A DNA stretch of 64,000 nucleotides from CAWCWK01 sp963842125. Lineage in GTDB: Bacteria; Pseudomonadota; Alphaproteobacteria; Rhizobiales; CAWCWK01. The stretch covers positions 124,001-188,000 of the forward strand of contig CAWJFE010000001.1 of the NCBI GenBank assembly GCA_963842125.1, in the 5' to 3' direction. The notes under the pieces were generated by a model, which worked only from the letters and a program-made list of their open reading frames with translations, made no database searches and was not told where the DNA came from. The position numbers and the translations under genes are program-made. Below, piece after piece: positions 35,279 to 44,975 of this stretch; the stretch's first letter is position 1, and each line of letters starts with the position of its first letter.

Positions 35279-35872
35279 TCAGCCGCGCGAATAGCGCTTG
35301 GCGACCTCGGCGACGCGGCGGCCGAGATGGCGCGCCGTCGCGAGGTCGGAGGCGCGCGGCACTACGTCCGGGCCCTTGTCGTTATCGGACTGCGCGCCGG
35401 CGCCCATGTAGAAGCCGAGCCGGTTGAGGTTCTCCTCGTCGTCGCCCGGATGGTCGGGCTTGCCGGGCATGAGGCCAAGCGAGACCCAGATCATCTGGTG
35501 CTGCATGGCGAGCGTCATCATGCGCTGGAGCGCGACGACCTTGTCGCCCGAGAACGAGCCCGAATTGCTGAAGCCGGCGGCGAGCTTGTCGTTCCACGCG
35601 CCGCTGAACCAACGCTTCGACGAGGCATCGGCGAACATCTCGAAGGGGCCCGAGACCGAGCCCATATAGGTCGGCGAGCCGAAGACGATCGCGTCGGCGC
35701 CGTCGAGATGGTCCCACGGGCCCTCGTCGGGGCTGGAGAGTTCGGACGCATCGACGAGATGGGTCGTCGCACCGCCCTCTTCGGCACCCGTCCGGACATG
35801 CTCGGCCTGCACCTTCGTGTGGCCGTAGCCGGAGTGGTAGACGATGGCGACGACGGGTTCTGACTGGCTCAT
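35279..35872 (-). CDS. Flavodoxin-like NAD(P)H-dependent oxidoreductase
   Basis: A 197-residue protein. AIVYHSGYGHTKVQAEHVRT at residues 9-28 is the phosphate-binding loop for FMN, and GSPTYMGSVSGPFEMFAD matches the second FMN loop of WrbA/flavodoxin-type enzymes. The chain is of the size and layout of NAD(P)H:quinone-type reductases. It may reduce quinones or nitro compounds. It lies 129 bp downstream of the TRAP binding protein, with a hairpin between, and converges with the methyltransferase gene. Confidence 0.85.
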   Translation of the reverse strand: MSQSEPVVAIVYHSGYGHTKVQAEHVRTGAEEGGATTHLVDASELSSPDEGPWDHLDGADAIVFGSPTYMGSVSGPFEMFADASSKRWFSGAWNDKLAAGFSNSGSFSGDKVVALQRMMTLAMQHQMIWVSLGLMPGKPDHPGDDEENLNRLGFYMGAGAQSDNDKGPDVVPRASDLATARHLGRRVAEVAKRYSRG

Positions 35873-35963
35873 GGCTCTCTCTCGGCTGGTCGAGCCCGGC
35901 GGGCTCGTTCGAAGGAGAACATGGCACCTCGGCGAGATTTACCAATTGCGCCCGAACGGGAAC

Positions 35964-35987
35964 CGTCCGTGCGCGAACGCACGGACG
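35964..35987 (-). terminator. Hairpin after the TRAP binding-protein gene
   Basis: CGTCCGTGCG and CGCACGGACG form a perfect 10-bp stem with a 4-nt loop (CGAA on the plus strand), just beyond the 36002 stop. It lacks a T-run, so it may attenuate or stabilise rather than fully terminate. Confidence 0.5.
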
Positions 35988-36001
35988 AAGCGCTATCCCG
36001 A

Positions 36002-37153
36002 TCAGCTGGCGGCGAGCCCCGTCTGGCGCAGTTGCAGCGAGACGAGATCGCCCGCCTCGGCCGCATAGGTCGCCGCCTTGTCGCGAAAGGCGATGAAGGC
36101 ATCGTAGACCTCTTTCGTCTCGGCATCCGCCTCCCCGACCTCGGCCAGCACGACCGCCGATTCGCGGCCCATGGCCCTCACGATGTCGTCCGACCATGTG
36201 CGCAGCTCGACACCCTTGCCGTCGAGAAGCTGCGGGAGCGCATCGATGTTGTGATAGGTGAAGTCGGTATAGGCCTCCATCGACGTCGCCTTGGCGGCTA
36301 CCGTGATAATGGTGCGCAGGTCGTCGTCGAGCCCGGCGAGGAAGTCCGCATTGACCAGGACCTCGAGCGCCGGTCCGGGCTCGTGGAAGGCGGGAACGTA
36401 GTAATAGCTCGCGTTCTTGAAGAGGCCGAAGGCGAGGTCGTTCCAGGGGCCGATCCATTCGACCGCATCGACGAGACCCGAAGACAGCGCGGCCGGGATC
36501 TCGCCGGGCGGCATCATCACGGGCGAGACGCCCAAGCGGCGCAGCACCTCGCCGCCGAGGCCCGAGATGCGCATCTTCACGCCGGCCAGATCGTCGAGCG
36601 TGTTGATTTCCTTGGTGAACCAGCCGCCCGCCTGCGGGCCGGACGAGCCCGCGTAGAAGGGCACGACGTTGAAGGGCGCATAGGCCTTCTCCCACAGCGC
36701 CTGCCCGCCGCCGAAATAGATCCAGGCCGCGTGCTCGTGCGCCGAGAGGCCGAAGGGCACGCCGGTGAAGAAGTTGAAGGCCTGGTTCTTGCGCGTCCAG
36801 TAATAGGGCGTCGCGTGGCCCATCTCGACCGTGCCCTCGCCGACGGCGTCGAAGACCTCGAAGGGCGGCACGATCTCGCCGGCCCCATAGAGGCGCACAT
36901 TCAGCCGCCCGCCCGACATGGCCGTGACCATGTCCGCGAAGCGCTGCGCGTTGACGCCGACGCCGGGCGTGTTCTTGGGCCAGGACGTCGCCAGCTTGAT
37001 CTCGCGGGCCTGCGCCCGGGCGATCGAGGGCGCGGCCAGCACGCCCGCACCGGCGAGACCCGCACCGGCGAGAAGCTGGCGCCGATCGAGGCGCTTGGCG
37101 GAACTGTCGCGCACGGTTGTGTCGGGCGATGAAACGGTTGCGTCGGTCGTCAC
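36002..37153 (-). CDS. TRAP transporter substrate-binding protein, Tat-exported
   Basis: A 383-residue periplasmic protein. The N-terminus has a twin-arginine signal (RLDRRQLLAGAGLAGAGVL, about residues 21-39) ending in an ARAQA cleavage region. The mature part begins EIKLATSWPKNTPGVGVNAQ, with GLGGEVLRRLGVSPVMMPPG and DAVEWIGPWNDLAFGLFK, characteristic of the DctP family that binds 2-oxo- or related organic acids. The DctQ and DctM membrane subunits are not adjacent, so it is an orphan here. A LacI-type regulator is divergently encoded 239 bp upstream and may control it. Confidence 0.9.
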   Translation of the reverse strand: MTTDATVSSPDTTVRDSSAKRLDRRQLLAGAGLAGAGVLAAPSIARAQAREIKLATSWPKNTPGVGVNAQRFADMVTAMSGGRLNVRLYGAGEIVPPFEVFDAVGEGTVEMGHATPYYWTRKNQAFNFFTGVPFGLSAHEHAAWIYFGGGQALWEKAYAPFNVVPFYAGSSGPQAGGWFTKEINTLDDLAGVKMRISGLGGEVLRRLGVSPVMMPPGEIPAALSSGLVDAVEWIGPWNDLAFGLFKNASYYYVPAFHEPGPALEVLVNADFLAGLDDDLRTIITVAAKATSMEAYTDFTYHNIDALPQLLDGKGVELRTWSDDIVRAMGRESAVVLAEVGEADAETKEVYDAFIAFRDKAATYAAEAGDLVSLQLRQTGLAAS

Positions 37154-37392
37154 GGGTCGGTCTCCTCCTCGGCTCGCCGGCTCGTGGCGGCGCCCCGAAC
37201 CTTAGCGGCTCGGCAGCGCCCGTCAAAATAGTGCGGCACCCTGTCCTTCAAGCGGCGACCGCGCCGACGCACGGGCTTGATCGTGCGAGCGATGTCGGCC
37301 ATCCCTGTCGCCATGCCCTGTGCCGACACCGCCGCCGCCGAGATGGCGCCCCGCGTGATCCTTCGCGTGATGCGCGTGATCGAGACGCGCTC

Positions 37393-38454
37393 TTGACGAA
37401 GACGCGTCCCATCCGCCTCGCCGATGTCGCGCGCGAGGCCGGCGTCTCGCAGGGCACGGCGTCCAACGCGTTCAACAAGCCCGATCTCGTGCGCGACGAG
37501 GTGCGCGAGCGCGTTCTCGCCGCTGCGGCCGAGCTTGGCTATCGGGGACCCGATCCGCGCGGACGGCTGCTTCGCGCCGGCAAGGCCGATGCGATTGGCG
37601 TCGTCGTCTCCGAGGAACTCGCCTATTTCTTCGCCGACCCCTATGCCCGCCGCTTCCTCGCCGGCATCGCCGAGGTCTGCGATGCGCGAGGCTCGGGCCT
37701 GCTCTTGATCTCGGCGGGCCGGATGCGTTCCGATTCGGATAGCGTGCGCACGGCGCTCGTCGATGGGTTCATCGTCTACAGTCTGGAGGACGGCGCGCAT
37801 CTCCTGGAGCCGGTGCGGGCGCGGCGGCTGCCTTACGTCTCGGTCGATTTCGATGGCGGGGCGGGCTCGGTGCGGGTCGACGACCGCAAGGCGGCGGCCG
37901 ATCTCGCGCGCCATCTCCTCGCCCTCGGCCATCGCCGCTTCGCGATCCTCGGCTTCGCGCCCCCCGACGTCGCGCAGGACGAGAGCGGCGTGACGCTCAC
38001 CCCGGTCGAGGACGCCCTGGAGGCGCGCTTCTCGGTCAAACGGGACCGGCTGGCAGGTTTCATGGATGCGCTTGGCGAGGCGGGGCTGGGAGCCGACGAC
38101 GTCGCGCTCGCCGAATCGCCCAATGCCCGCACGTTGGGCGCCGTGGCCGCGCGGCGGCTTTTGGGCGCCGCGCCCGAGACGACGGCGATCCTCGCCATGT
38201 CGGACGTGTTGGCGCTCGGCGCGCTCGATCACGCGGCTGAGGCCGGGATCGCGGTGCCGGACCGGCTCAGCCTGACGGGCTTTGACGGCCTGCCCCTCTC
38301 GCAGCGCGCTCAGCCACCGCTGACGACGGTGCGCCAGCCGATCGAGGAGAAGGGCCGCCGCGCCGCCGCCATGCTCTTCGCCGGGGAAAGCGATGCGGTG
38401 CTGCTCGATGTCGAGTTGATGCTCGGCGCCAGCACGGGACCGGCGCCGGACTGA
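37393..38454 (+). CDS. LacI-family transcriptional regulator
   Basis: A 353-residue protein. The DNA-binding helix-turn-helix and hinge are at the N-terminus (RLADVAREAGVSQGTASNAF, residues 7-26), followed by a periplasmic-binding-protein-like effector domain, with TTVRQPIEEKGRRAAAMLF near the end typical of the family. The start is a TTG at 37393: the frame is open further upstream but has no similarity there and the LacI fold begins just after TTG. The effector is probably a sugar or sugar-like compound. It is divergent from the TRAP binding protein. Confidence 0.85.
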   Translation: MTKTRPIRLADVAREAGVSQGTASNAFNKPDLVRDEVRERVLAAAAELGYRGPDPRGRLLRAGKADAIGVVVSEELAYFFADPYARRFLAGIAEVCDARGSGLLLISAGRMRSDSDSVRTALVDGFIVYSLEDGAHLLEPVRARRLPYVSVDFDGGAGSVRVDDRKAAADLARHLLALGHRRFAILGFAPPDVAQDESGVTLTPVEDALEARFSVKRDRLAGFMDALGEAGLGADDVALAESPNARTLGAVAARRLLGAAPETTAILAMSDVLALGALDHAAEAGIAVPDRLSLTGFDGLPLSQRAQPPLTTVRQPIEEKGRRAAAMLFAGESDAVLLDVELMLGASTGPAPD

Positions 38455-38485
38455 GACCGGGTACCGAGTCGCCCGGCCGGCCCGG

Positions 38486-38506
38486 CCCGCCTCGATTGGA
38501 GGCGGG
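38486..38506. terminator. Bidirectional hairpin between convergent genes
   Basis: CCCGCCTC and GAGGCGGG form an 8-bp stem with a 5-nt loop, between the LacI stop (38454) and the stop of the convergent RTX gene (38522). No clear T-run is present. Confidence 0.5.
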
Positions 38507-38521
38507 GCGGACGTCTACCGC

Positions 38522-40907
38522 CTAGAACTGGAAGTCCGAGGCGTCGAGCTGGGCCTGGGTGATGCCGTTCAGCGTCACCAGGCCCCCGTTGCCGAGATCG
38601 ATCGTCGCGTTGCCCGCCGCGTCCTGGCCGATGCGCGGCTGCACGGCCGCGAACGAGGTCAGGCCCGATGCCGTAAGGTCGAGCACGTCCCTGCCGTCCT
38701 CGAAGCCGAACACGATGTCGGCGCCGTTAGTGGCGGTCGAGGCGTAGACGTCCCGCGCGCCATCACTGTTGCCGAGGAAGACCTGGTCGTTGCCGGCGCC
38801 GCCGAAGATGCTGTCGGCGCCGCCCGCGCCGAAGAGGACGTCGTTGCCCGCCCCGCCGAAGATCGTGTCGGCACCGCCGCCGGCCGCGATCTCGTCGTCG
38901 CCGAAGCCGCCGCCGATCTCGTCGTCGCCCGTGCCGCCGGCGAGCGTGTCGTTGTCCAGGCCGCCGAAGAGCTTGTCGCCATCGGCGCCGCCATAGAGCG
39001 TGTCGGAGCCGCTGGCCGCCGAACAGGCGATCCTCGCCGGCGGCGCCGAAGCCCTGGTCGTTGCCGGCCGCACCGCCGATCGTGTCGTTGCCGGTGCCGC
39101 CCGCCTGTCCGTCATTGCCCGCGCCGCCGAACATGCGGTCGTTGCCGGCGCCGCCGGCCGTCGCGTCGTCTCCGAGGCCGCCGAAGATGAGGTCGTCACC
39201 ATCGCCGCCCAGGGCCGTGTCGTTGCCCGCCCCGGAGAAGAGCGCGTCGTTGCCCTCGCCGCCCAGCAGCGTGTCGGCCCCGTCGGCCGCGATGAGCGTG
39301 TCGGCCCCGCCGAGCCCGCTCAGCTGATCGTCGAAGGCGCCGCCGCGAATGGTCTGCGAGGCGGCGGACCCGGTCCGCGAGACCGCCTCCGTGGGCGCCG
39401 TGCCGTAGACGATGTAGGTCTCGCCGGCGTTCCTACTTCCATCCGGGCTTGAGAAACGCGCACCGATTATGACGTCGTCGATCCCGTCGCCGTTCACGTC
39501 TCCGGCCGCCGAGACCGAAGAGCCCAATCGCCCTACGTCTCCAGACCCCTTTATTCGAACCCCATTCACGCCATCGAGAAAAGCGTCGCTGATCTCGGTA
39601 TTCTGCGCAAAGCCCGTGCTCTTGCCAAAGACGATATAGGCCTCGCTGGCAGTCGCTGCCCCGACGATGATGTCGTCGAAGCCGTCGGCGTTCAGGTCAC
39701 CGGCCTTCGAAACCGAGTTGCCGGACAGGTCTCCGTCATTCTCCCCGATGACGCGGAAACCGTTCGTGCCGTCGATGAACGTATCGCTTAGTGAAACGCT
39801 TTGCGGGAAGCCCGATGCGTTGCCGAAGATGACGTAGCTCTCGCCTTGACGATCGCCGCCAAGCTCTGCGAACGGCGCGCCGATGATGATGTCGTCGATC
39901 CCGTCGCCATTCACATCCCCCGCAGCGGAGACGGAAAAGCCCGACTCATCGCCATCGTTGATCCCATCGATGCGAAAGCCGTTCGTGCCGTTGATGAAGT
40001 TGTTGCCAAGCCCCACGCTCTGCGGGAAGCCCGACGCGTTGCCGAAGATGACGTAGCTCTCGCCTTGATCGTCGCCTTGAAACTCGGCACGTGGCGCGCC
40101 GATGATGATGTCGTCGATCCCGTCGCCGTTCACATCTCCCGCAGCGGAGACCGAACGGCCCGACTGATCGCCGTCGTTGATCCCGTCGATGCGAAAGCCG
40201 TTCGTGCCGTTGATGAAGTTGTTGCCGAGCCCCACGCTCTGCGGGAAGCCCGACGCGTTGCCGAAAATGACGTAGCTCTCGCCGCGGTCCTCACCTTGGA
40301 ACTCGGCCAATCGCGCGCCGATGATGATGTCGTCGATCCCGTCGCCGTTCACATCTCCCGCAGCGGAGACGGAATAGCCCGACCGATCGCCGTCGTTGAT
40401 CCCGTCGATGCGAAAGCCGTTCGTGCCGTTGATGAAGTTGTTGCCGAGCCCCACGCTCAGTGGAAAGCCGGTCGTCTTGCCGAAGATGACGTAGCTCTCG
40501 CCTTGATCTTTGCCTTGAAACTCGGCTTGCGGCGCGCCGATGATGATGTCGTCGATCCCGTCATTGTTCAGGTCCCCGGCCGCCGAGACCGATAGACCTG
40601 CCCAATCGCTGTCGTTGATGCCATCGATGCGAAAGCCGTTCGTGCCGTCGGGGACATCGTCGGCCAACCTCAAGGTCTGCGAAAAGCCCGACCTGCTTCC
40701 GAAGATGACGTAGCTCTCGCCTTGGTTGAAGCCGCCGTGCTCTGCGAAGGGCGCCCCCATGACGATGTCGTCGATCCCGTCGCCATTCACGTCTCCGGCC
40801 GCAGAGACCGACCACCCCAACTCGTCGCCGGCGTCGATCCCGACGATGCGAAAGCCGTTGGTGCCGTTGAGGTTCGCGACGTCGAGCGTGCTGGGAAAGT
40901 CGGGCAT
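38522..40907 (-). CDS. FG-GAP repeat / RTX calcium-binding protein, one frameshift
   Basis: About 794 residues after correcting one base. Residues 1-490 hold seven FG-GAP-like (integrin alpha type) repeats, each with a calcium loop such as DVNGDGIDD and YVIFG; four central units are 73 residues and almost identical. From about residue 510 RTX nonapeptides follow (GGAGNDRMFGG). Near 39015 the frame breaks at FGGQ and resumes as SGSDTLYGGADGDKLFGG in another frame, consistent with one extra base. The protein ends in ASDFQF, like the other RTX proteins here. No signal peptide is present. It is probably an adhesin or surface protein exported by type I secretion. Confidence 0.8.
39540..40860 (-). 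repeat. Array of 219-bp in-frame repeats
   Basis: Conserved starts (GCCGTTCGTGCCGT-like on the plus strand) recur at about 40854, 40635, 40416, 40197, 39978 and 39759, exactly 219 bp (73 codons) apart. The middle units are nearly identical at DNA level, which favours copy-number change and assembly errors. A diverged seventh unit lies nearest the RTX part. Confidence 0.9.
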
Positions 40908-41283
40908 TGTCTGTCTCCGGGGGGGGGTGAACGCTCCGGCGGCAGCCGACGGTCCTGGGGTTGGGTCCGGTCGGCGAGAGCGGGACGCGCCAACGGGTTG
41001 TGTAAGGGCCGGTCGCCAATACCAGCCCGCGCCGGGGCCCGTGGGTTAGGCAACGTCTCGGTCGCCGGCGACGCTACGTTAAGATGCTCGAAACGTGCTG
41101 TGAAGCCCCTTCACCGGGCGGGCACGGGCTTCGGTCGGCCCTGCGCGCAGGTGCCGCCGACCGTGTCGAAAGGGGTGCGGGTCGCGCGAACGGCCGAACC
41201 GCGCCGTGGCGGCGACCGGAGAGAATGGGCGTCGCGAGAGCTTCCGCGGCCGGGACCGCGAAGCGCATCCCTCGTGTGAGCGA
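40908..41283. other. Intergenic region, 376 bp
   Basis: It lies between the stop of the Amt-chemoreceptor gene and the start of the FG-GAP/RTX gene, both on the minus strand, and so should contain the latter's promoter. It includes a run of eight or more G around 40920. I see no gene, clear promoter consensus or RNA in it. Confidence 0.5.
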
Positions 41284-43660
41284 TCAGGCGCGGACGCGGT
41301 AGCGCGTCGCGACGTCCTTCATGTCGTCCGCCAACGTGCGAAGCCGCACGGCTTCGGTGTCGATCCGCTCGGCCTGCGCCAGGCTCTCGCGCGCCTTGAG
41401 CCCGAGGCTGTCGGCACCCGATTCGGCATTGCGCACGAGGTCGTGGGTGGCCGTGAGGATGTCGCGCGTGCGCCCGGCGAAGACTTCGACGCCGGTCGCG
41501 ATGTCGGAGGCCTCGCCCGCCGCCGTCGCCGTGCGCCTTGAGAAGGCCGCCGTGAGGGCCGACTGGTCGCCCGCCGCGTCCGAGATCGTGGAGAGGGCCT
41601 GCGCGACCTGCTGCACGACGCCGCGCACCTCCATCACGCTGGCCCCGGCGTCGCCGCTCGCTTGGCGCAGCTCGCGCAGCACGCCGCCGATCGTCGTCGT
41701 GGCCTGCCGGGTGTCCTCGGACAGAGACTTCACCTCGCCCGCGACGACCGCGAACCCTCGTCCGGCCTCTCCGGCCCGCACGGCCTCGATGGTGGCGTTG
41801 AGAGCGAGGAGATTGGTCTGACCGGCGAGCTGCTCGATGGTCGCCACGATGGTGTCGATCTGCTGCGAGGCGGCTTCGAGCGTCCGCATCATCTCGCAGG
41901 CCGCGAGCGTGGTCCGCTCGGCGCTCACGGCCACCTCGCCGGAGGCGGTCGCCTCGGACGACACGGTCTGGATGGAGAGCGAGAGGTCGCCTGCGACGGC
42001 GTTGAGCTGGGCGATCTCGCGCGAGATCGCCTGGCTGCCTTGCGCGATCACGTGACTGTCGTCCTCCATCTGACGCAGCGCCGCCTCGGCATCGGTCGCG
42101 CCGCCGGCCATGGTCTGCGTCGTGGCCCGCAGTTGCGCACCCTCGGCGGCCACCGCATTGGCGATCGCGAGGGAGGCGTGGCTCGCCTCCCCGAGGGTGT
42201 CGGCCGCATGCGCGACTTCGAGGGCCCGCTCGGAGACCGAGCGCATCAGGCCCTCGATATCGTCGAGAAAGGGGTTGATGACGACCGCGAGGTCGGCAGC
42301 CTCGTCGCCCGTCGAATCGTCGAGCCGTACGGTCAGGTCCCGATCGACCCGTGTCAGCCTGTGGAGCGCCTCCTGCATGGCGCCGGTGCCGAGCGTCTCG
42401 CCATGCTCGGCGGCGTTGAGGCCGAGATGCTCGTCGGCGGCCGAGACGCGCAAGCCGATCGCGGCGTCGAGCACGCGGCAGGCGACGTAGCTGATGCCGA
42501 ACGCCCAGACGAAGGCAACGCCGACACCGAGCGCCTGAACGCCCAGCTGCGAGACGCGCGAGCCGGCCAGAAGCGCGTCGGCAGGGGCGAGAAGCGCGAC
42601 GGCGAGCGTCCCGAGAGCACCGCAGACGCCATGGACGGCGACCGCGCCAACGACATCGTCGAGGGCGAAACGCTCCGCGATCGCGTCCTCGACGACGACG
42701 ACGACGAGACCGGCGGCGAAACCGAGGAGAATCGCCATCGGGGCCGAGAGAACGTTGGCGCCCGCCGTCACGGCGACGAGGCCCGCCAGCAGACCGTTGG
42801 TGACCCGTACGGGGCGGAAGACGCCGTCGCGAAAATGGCCGAGGCCGAGACTGGCCGCACCGCCCGCAACGGCCGCGAGCAAGGTATTGACGGTGATCCC
42901 GGCGATTTCGCCGGACGCGGAGAGCGTGGAGCCGGCATTGAAGCCGATCCAGCCGATGAGAAGAAGGAGACCGCCGGCCGTGATGAGAACAGCGCTGTGC
43001 CCTTGCATGTTTCGCGGGCGGCCATCGGCATCGAACCGGCCGATGCGCGGTCCGACGACGATGATGCCGGCGAGCGCGATCCAGCCGCCGACGGAATGGA
43101 CGACGGTAGAGCCGGCGAAATCCATGAAGCCGAGCGCGGCCAGCCAGCCCGGCGTGCCGCCGTCGAGCGCCCCGTTCACGCCTCGAGCGCGCCGCCCAGG
43201 CCCAGTGACCGAAGACCGGATAGATTACGGCCGCGACGACGACGGTGATGACGATATAGCCGATGAACGACATGCGCTCCGCGACCGCGCCGGACGCGAT
43301 CGTCGCGCAAGTGCTGACGAACGCGGCCTGGAAGACGAAGAAGAGCACGGTCTTCTCCGTCATCGGACCCGTGCCCCAGCCGACGAGGCCGAGGATCGAG
43401 GCGCCGAACATGGTCGAGAAACCGATAAGCTGGAAGACGATGATCGAGACGATGACGTCGGCGAGGTTCTTCTGCGCGACGTTGACGCTGTTCTTGGAAC
43501 GGACCGCGCCGGCCTCCAGGAAGAGGAAGCCAACCTGCATCATGAGGACGAGGGCGGTGGCGCCGATGATCCAGGTCGCGTCGAGCGAGGATTCGAGACC
43601 GGCGAGTTTGTCGGTCAGCTGCACGAGCGTGGCAGCCGCTGGAGCGTCGAGCGCGTTCAT
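41284..43660 (-). CDS. Ammonium transporter fused to chemoreceptor (Amt-HAMP-MCP), one frameshift
   Basis: About 791 residues after correcting one base near 43190. Residues 1-400 are an Amt/Mep/Rh ammonium channel: FQAAF carries the two gate-region Phe, DFAGSTVVH the structural Asp and first pore His, GWIGFNAGS the second gate Phe and the binding Ser, and VHGVCG the second pore His. A HAMP-like linker follows (LTVRLDDSTGDEAADL near 447). Residues about 480-791 are an MCP cytoplasmic coiled coil with the canonical tip QTNLLALNATIEAVRAGEAG near 612, then RGFAVVAGEV. There is no CheR-docking pentapeptide. The ATG at 43660 has a GGGGGG upstream. The likely role is ammonium sensing for chemotaxis. 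Other Amt-sensor fusions (to kinases) are known; the chemoreceptor pairing is unusual. Confidence 0.85.
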
Positions 43661-44182
43661 ATGTCCCCCCACCGAACCAAGTGTTCGACGGCCTATGGGA
43701 CCACAGACCAGTAAAGGCGCCGTTTATGCCGACCCGCTAATGTTCCGGCCCGATCGGCAGCTTCGCGCACCGCGCATTCCGCGTCGTTGAATTGTCCGAG
43801 CAACCGCCCAAGTATCGTGACAATCGGTCGCTGCGCGGGAGTCGCAGGCACACAGTCTCACGCCCCGACAAACTGTTGCCGCCTTTGGCAGGCGCATAGG
43901 CAGCGACGATCCGGCTTGCCTGTGGCAGGGACGCATCACGGGGCTCGATGGCCCGGGTGCGACCTTGGTGCGGGGATGGCGGACCGCGTGTTGGGGCAGA
44001 CGTGCCGTTCGTGCGTTCAAACCTCGTTCAGCCGCGACGCCCTATCGGGTCTTCGCGAGTTCGGGGCTTTTGCGGATGGTCGTGATAGGGTCCCGGGCGT
44101 GGTCGCGATCTGGTGACGGCCGGCCCGTCCATCAGAGCGTTTGATCGAACGAGTGACGCGAAACGCGGGAATAGTGAGTCCA
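43661..44182. other. Divergent intergenic region, 522 bp
   Basis: It separates the minus-strand Amt-chemoreceptor gene from the plus-strand IalB-like gene. The promoters of both should be here. I found no convincing sigma-54 site, as would be expected for nitrogen control, and no RNA gene or repeat. Short open frames in it look like chance. Confidence 0.5.
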
Positions 44183-44800
44183 ATGCCCAACGCCCCCATC
44201 CAGATCCTTCATCGCGGCGCGCCGTCGGCCGCCGCCCGGAATGCCTCGTTCTCCGCCCGGATGCGCATCGCGCTTCTCGCGGGTCTTGCCGCGACGATCG
44301 CGACGCTCGGCCTCGTCGGCCAGGCCGACGCACAGGCCGTCACGCCGGTGCAGGTCGGCGAGTTCCGCGACTGGAGCGCCTTCACCTATAGCGGCCCCAA
44401 GGGGAAGGTCTGCTTCGCGCACACCCAGCCCAAGTCCTTCGTGACCGAACCGGCCGGACGCTCGCGCGATCCGGCGCATTTCTTCGTCACCAATCGTCCG
44501 GGCGAGAATGTCAGCGGCGAGGTCAGCGTCATCGTCGGCTTCCCGCATTCGGAGAACGAGCGGGCAACCGTGACGATCGGCGCCAACGGCTTCAATCTCA
44601 TCACCAACAATGACGACGCCAATGTCGGCGGTGCCTGGATCGAGGATCAGGCGCAGGAGGCGCAGCTCCTCCAGGCCATGCGCGCCGGCGTCGACATGAC
44701 GGTGGTCAGCACCTCGACGCGGGGTACGCGGGTGACCGACACCTACAGCCTGCGCGGCATATCGGCGGCGCTCGACAAGATCAACGCCGAATGCCGCTAG
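44183..44800 (+). CDS. Invasion-associated locus B (IalB)-like protein
   Basis: A 205-residue secreted protein. An N-terminal basic stretch is followed by a hydrophobic core (IALLAGLAATIATLGLVG) and an ADAQA cleavage region, then the mature domain with EFRDWSAFTYSGPKGKVCFA and DPAHFFVTNRPGENVSGEVS, typical of IalB-family periplasmic or outer-membrane-associated proteins in Hyphomicrobiales. The molecular role of most members is unknown; in Bartonella the family is linked with erythrocyte invasion. The start may be the Met just before the signal core (near 44261). A hairpin terminator follows. Confidence 0.85.
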   Translation: MPNAPIQILHRGAPSAAARNASFSARMRIALLAGLAATIATLGLVGQADAQAVTPVQVGEFRDWSAFTYSGPKGKVCFAHTQPKSFVTEPAGRSRDPAHFFVTNRPGENVSGEVSVIVGFPHSENERATVTIGANGFNLITNNDDANVGGAWIEDQAQEAQLLQAMRAGVDMTVVSTSTRGTRVTDTYSLRGISAALDKINAECR

Positions 44801-44906
44801 GCGCACGGCGCCGTTAGTCTGCGGCGGCATGCTCGGATAGGGGCGGCACGCTTCGATAGGAAGCCGCACGCTTCGGATTTCGCGCCGCAATGCTATATGA
44901 CGTTCG

Positions 44907-44938
44907 AGAGCGCCGGTGGTTCGCCCGCCGGCGCTCTT
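44907..44938 (+). terminator. Hairpin after the IalB-like gene
   Basis: AGAGCGCCGG and CCGGCGCTCT form a 10-bp stem around an 11-nt loop, followed by only a short T-rich tail. It lies 38 bp before the rlmN start and 107 bp after the IalB-like stop. Confidence 0.6.
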
Positions 44939-44975
44939 GCTCGTTGATGCCGACCACCGCCCGTAGAGACCGATC

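Noticed and set aside
43661..44182. Possible sigma-54 promoter for the Amt-chemoreceptor gene
   Set aside because: I looked for TGGCAC-N5-TTGC on the minus strand and found no adequate match, so nitrogen control through RpoN cannot be claimed.
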